Position numbers and translations under genes: made by a program. Below are positions 31,127-32,109 of a stretch of DNA of 32,109 nucleotides, piece by piece. Source of the DNA: an uncultured Bacilli bacterium (GTDB taxonomy: Bacteria; Bacillota_I; Bacilli_A; RF39; UBA660); contig CALVSQ010000015.1 in the NCBI GenBank assembly GCA_944359085.1, forward strand, positions 1-32,109, read 5' to 3'. The notes below the pieces were generated by a model that had not been told where the DNA came from, searched no databases, and saw only the letters and a list, made by a program, of their open reading frames with translations. Each line of letters begins with the position of its first letter. The first letter of the stretch is position 1.

Positions 31127-32109
31127 TAACGAGTCATACCTCCTTCTTTAGATAAACCTAATTCTTCTAAAATTTTATCATAATCATCGTTTTTTTCTTC
31201 ATTCATATTATCTTGTGGAGGATTAGTTTCTGATGGATCAACAGTTACAATAATATTTCCATTTTCATCAACTTGTGCACCAGTAATAGCATCTGAATTA
31301 GGATAATCATAATCTCCAGAAACAACATCAGAATTTTCTCCATTACTATTATCAACAATCACAGGACCTGATGGGGTATCAACAACAAATGAATCGCCAG
31401 GTTTTACAATTACTTCTACATCTTCATCTGGTTCAGGTGTTGGTTCAGGTGTTGGATCAGGTGTTGGTTCAGGTGTTGGATCAGGTGTTGGTTCAGGTGT
31501 TGGATCAGGTGTTGGTTCAGGTGTTGGCTCTGGTGTTGGCTCTGGTGTTGGTTCAGGTGTTGGTTCAGGTGTTGGCTCTGGTGTTGGTTCAGGCATTGGT
31601 TCAGGTGTTGGTTCTGTTTGATCTTGAGTTACATCATCTCCATTTGATATTCCTGATTCAATTCCTGCTAAAGCAGAATCTTTAGCTCCTTCATAGAAAA
31701 TATTAGAATCAAAATCAAAAGCAAAATCATCTTCAGGTAATTCAGGTAATTCTTCTGTTATAGAAGTATTTAACTCTTTATTTGTATCAGGTTTTTCTAT
31801 TTTACTACATGATGATAAACTAGCTACAATAAAGGCAATTGCACAAGCTAAAGCAATAATTTTTTTCTTATGTTTCTTTATAAAATCTAAAACTTTATCT
31901 TTTGCTTTTTTCCAACCAACAATTGCTATTGGCTGATCATCATCTTTATCTTTTTCATCTTCAGGTGTTGTAATTGGTACTGGAACAACTCCTTCATCAT
32001 CCTTGTCTTTTTCATCTTCAGGTGTTGCAATCGGTACTGGAACAACTCCTTCATCATCCTTGTCTTTTTCATCTTCAGGTGTTGCAATCGGTACTGGAAC
32101 AACTCCTTC
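31126..32109 (-). CDS. repeat-rich membrane-anchored surface protein, 5' end outside the window
   Basis: The frame is open from the window end to the stop, giving at least 327 residues. It starts with three 19-residue repeats of EGVVPVPIATPEDEKDKDD. A basic hydrophobic segment follows (KKKIIALACAIAFIVASLSSCSK), whose end LSSC fits a lipobox. Then come an acidic stretch (ELPELPEDDFAFDFDSN), about 14 PTPEP/PTPDP units and an acidic C-terminal domain without a wall-sorting motif. The layout suggests cytoplasmic repeats, a membrane span and a proline-rich stalk with an outside tip. The ATG at 31596 within the stalk is not a real start. The gene is co-translated with the DUF1292-like gene. The function is unknown. 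Confidence 0.8.
   Translation of the reverse strand, partial: EGVVPVPIATPEDEKDKDDEGVVPVPIATPEDEKDKDDEGVVPVPITTPEDEKDKDDDQPIAIVGWKKAKDKVLDFIKKHKKKIIALACAIAFIVASLSSCSKIEKPDTNKELNTSITEELPELPEDDFAFDFDSNIFYEGAKDSALAGIESGISNGDDVTQDQTEPTPEPMPEPTPEPTPEPTPEPTPEPTPEPTPEPTPDPTPEPTPDPTPEPTPDPTPEPTPEPDEDVEVIVKPGDSFVVDTPSGPVIVDNSNGENSDVVSGDYDYPNSDAITGAQVDENGNIIVTVDPSETNPPQDNMNEEKNDDYDKILEELGLSKEGGMTR
31429..31616 (-). repeat. 12-bp coding repeat encoding PTPEP/PTPDP stalk
   Basis: About 15 tandem 12-bp units (GGTTCAGGTGTT on plus, with GGATCAGGTGTT and GGCTCTGGTGTT variants). The period is a multiple of three, so changes in copy number alter stalk length but keep the frame. Confidence 0.92.
31939..32109 (-). 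repeat. 57-bp tandem coding repeat, three copies to window end
   Basis: Three 57-bp units encode a 19-residue acidic repeat. The two copies nearest the window end are identical at every base; the third has four substitutions. The array may continue beyond the window. Confidence 0.95.

Noticed and set aside
31126-31596. Gene start at the ATG at 31596
   Set aside because: This Met lies within the PTPEP repeat and has no ribosome site; the frame stays open to the window end and includes a membrane segment and repeats.
31429-31616. Possible CRISPR or minisatellite array
   Set aside because: The units are 12 bp without unique spacers and stay in frame in a larger coding sequence.
31371-31685. 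Long Val/Leu/Gln-rich plus-strand reading frame
   Set aside because: It is the antisense of the PTPEP repeat; its apparent composition (VLVQVL repeats) is forced by the 12-bp repeat and it has no ribosome site.

Overview
The window is about 32 kb of very AT-rich, gene-dense DNA from a low-GC Gram-positive (Firmicutes) bacterium. The Gram-positive signature genes are PolC-type DNA polymerase III ending in a QLSLF clamp motif, ScpA/ScpB, an agr-type peptide quorum-sensing locus, a DUF368 polyprenyl-phosphate flippase and GGAGG-like ribosome binding sites. The extreme AT bias and compact layout suggest an uncultured Bacilli/Erysipelotrichia-type gut lineage. That placement is inference. Most genes are on the minus strand; short plus-strand units are inserted between them.

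Layout. 99-4359 (minus): an orphan membrane-anchored protein, a patatin-like lipase, TrpRS with an apparent Fe-S cysteine motif, and a DUF368 (PopT-type) flippase. 4493-4939 (plus): a cysteine-rich CotY/CotZ-like spore coat protein. 4956-11427 (minus): a small orphan, PolC and two orphan proteins. 11613-11698 (minus): tRNA-Leu(CAA). 11743-13876 (minus): scpB, scpA, a DUF3603/UPF0736 protein and a small membrane protein. 13997-14302 (plus): an RNHCP zinc protein. 14316-16714 (minus): a membrane-anchored acidic protein and a tight operon of thioredoxin-like lipoprotein, single-domain Clp-type AAA+ ATPase and TrmL. 16765-17789 (minus): a LysM protein and two cold-shock proteins. 18007-20819: an agr system with agrB-agrD on plus facing agrA-agrC on minus. 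20925-23564 (minus): feoA-feoB and an orphan helix-turn-helix protein. 23641-27517 (minus): a fused ABC ATPase/FtsX permease and a membrane partner. 27612-28142 (plus): a DUF308 protein. 28159-32109 (minus): a two-TM pilin-like protein, an HtrA protease, an Abi_2 family protein, a small DUF1292-like protein and a repeat-rich surface protein that runs off the window end.

The most interesting signals are these. (1) Three tandem Spo0A-box-like heptamers lie at exact 10-bp period just upstream of a good sigma-A promoter for a cold-shock gene. With the CotZ-like gene, they point to a sporulation programme or its remnant. (2) A complete but convergently arranged agr system includes a 39-residue AgrD gene. 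(3) TrpRS carries the C-x20-C-x6-C-x2-C arrangement seen in [4Fe-4S] TrpRS enzymes. (4) A stand-alone Clp NBD1 ATPase appears to have lost its aromatic pore-loop residue. (5) Stop codons are repeatedly embedded inside intrinsic terminator hairpins, and several plus-strand genes have extremely short predicted leaders.

No insertion sequence, prophage, CRISPR array, rRNA or riboswitch was recognised. No gene-free stretch exceeds 300 bases; the longest, 11428-11612 and 17826-18006, hold only regulatory or terminator signals.
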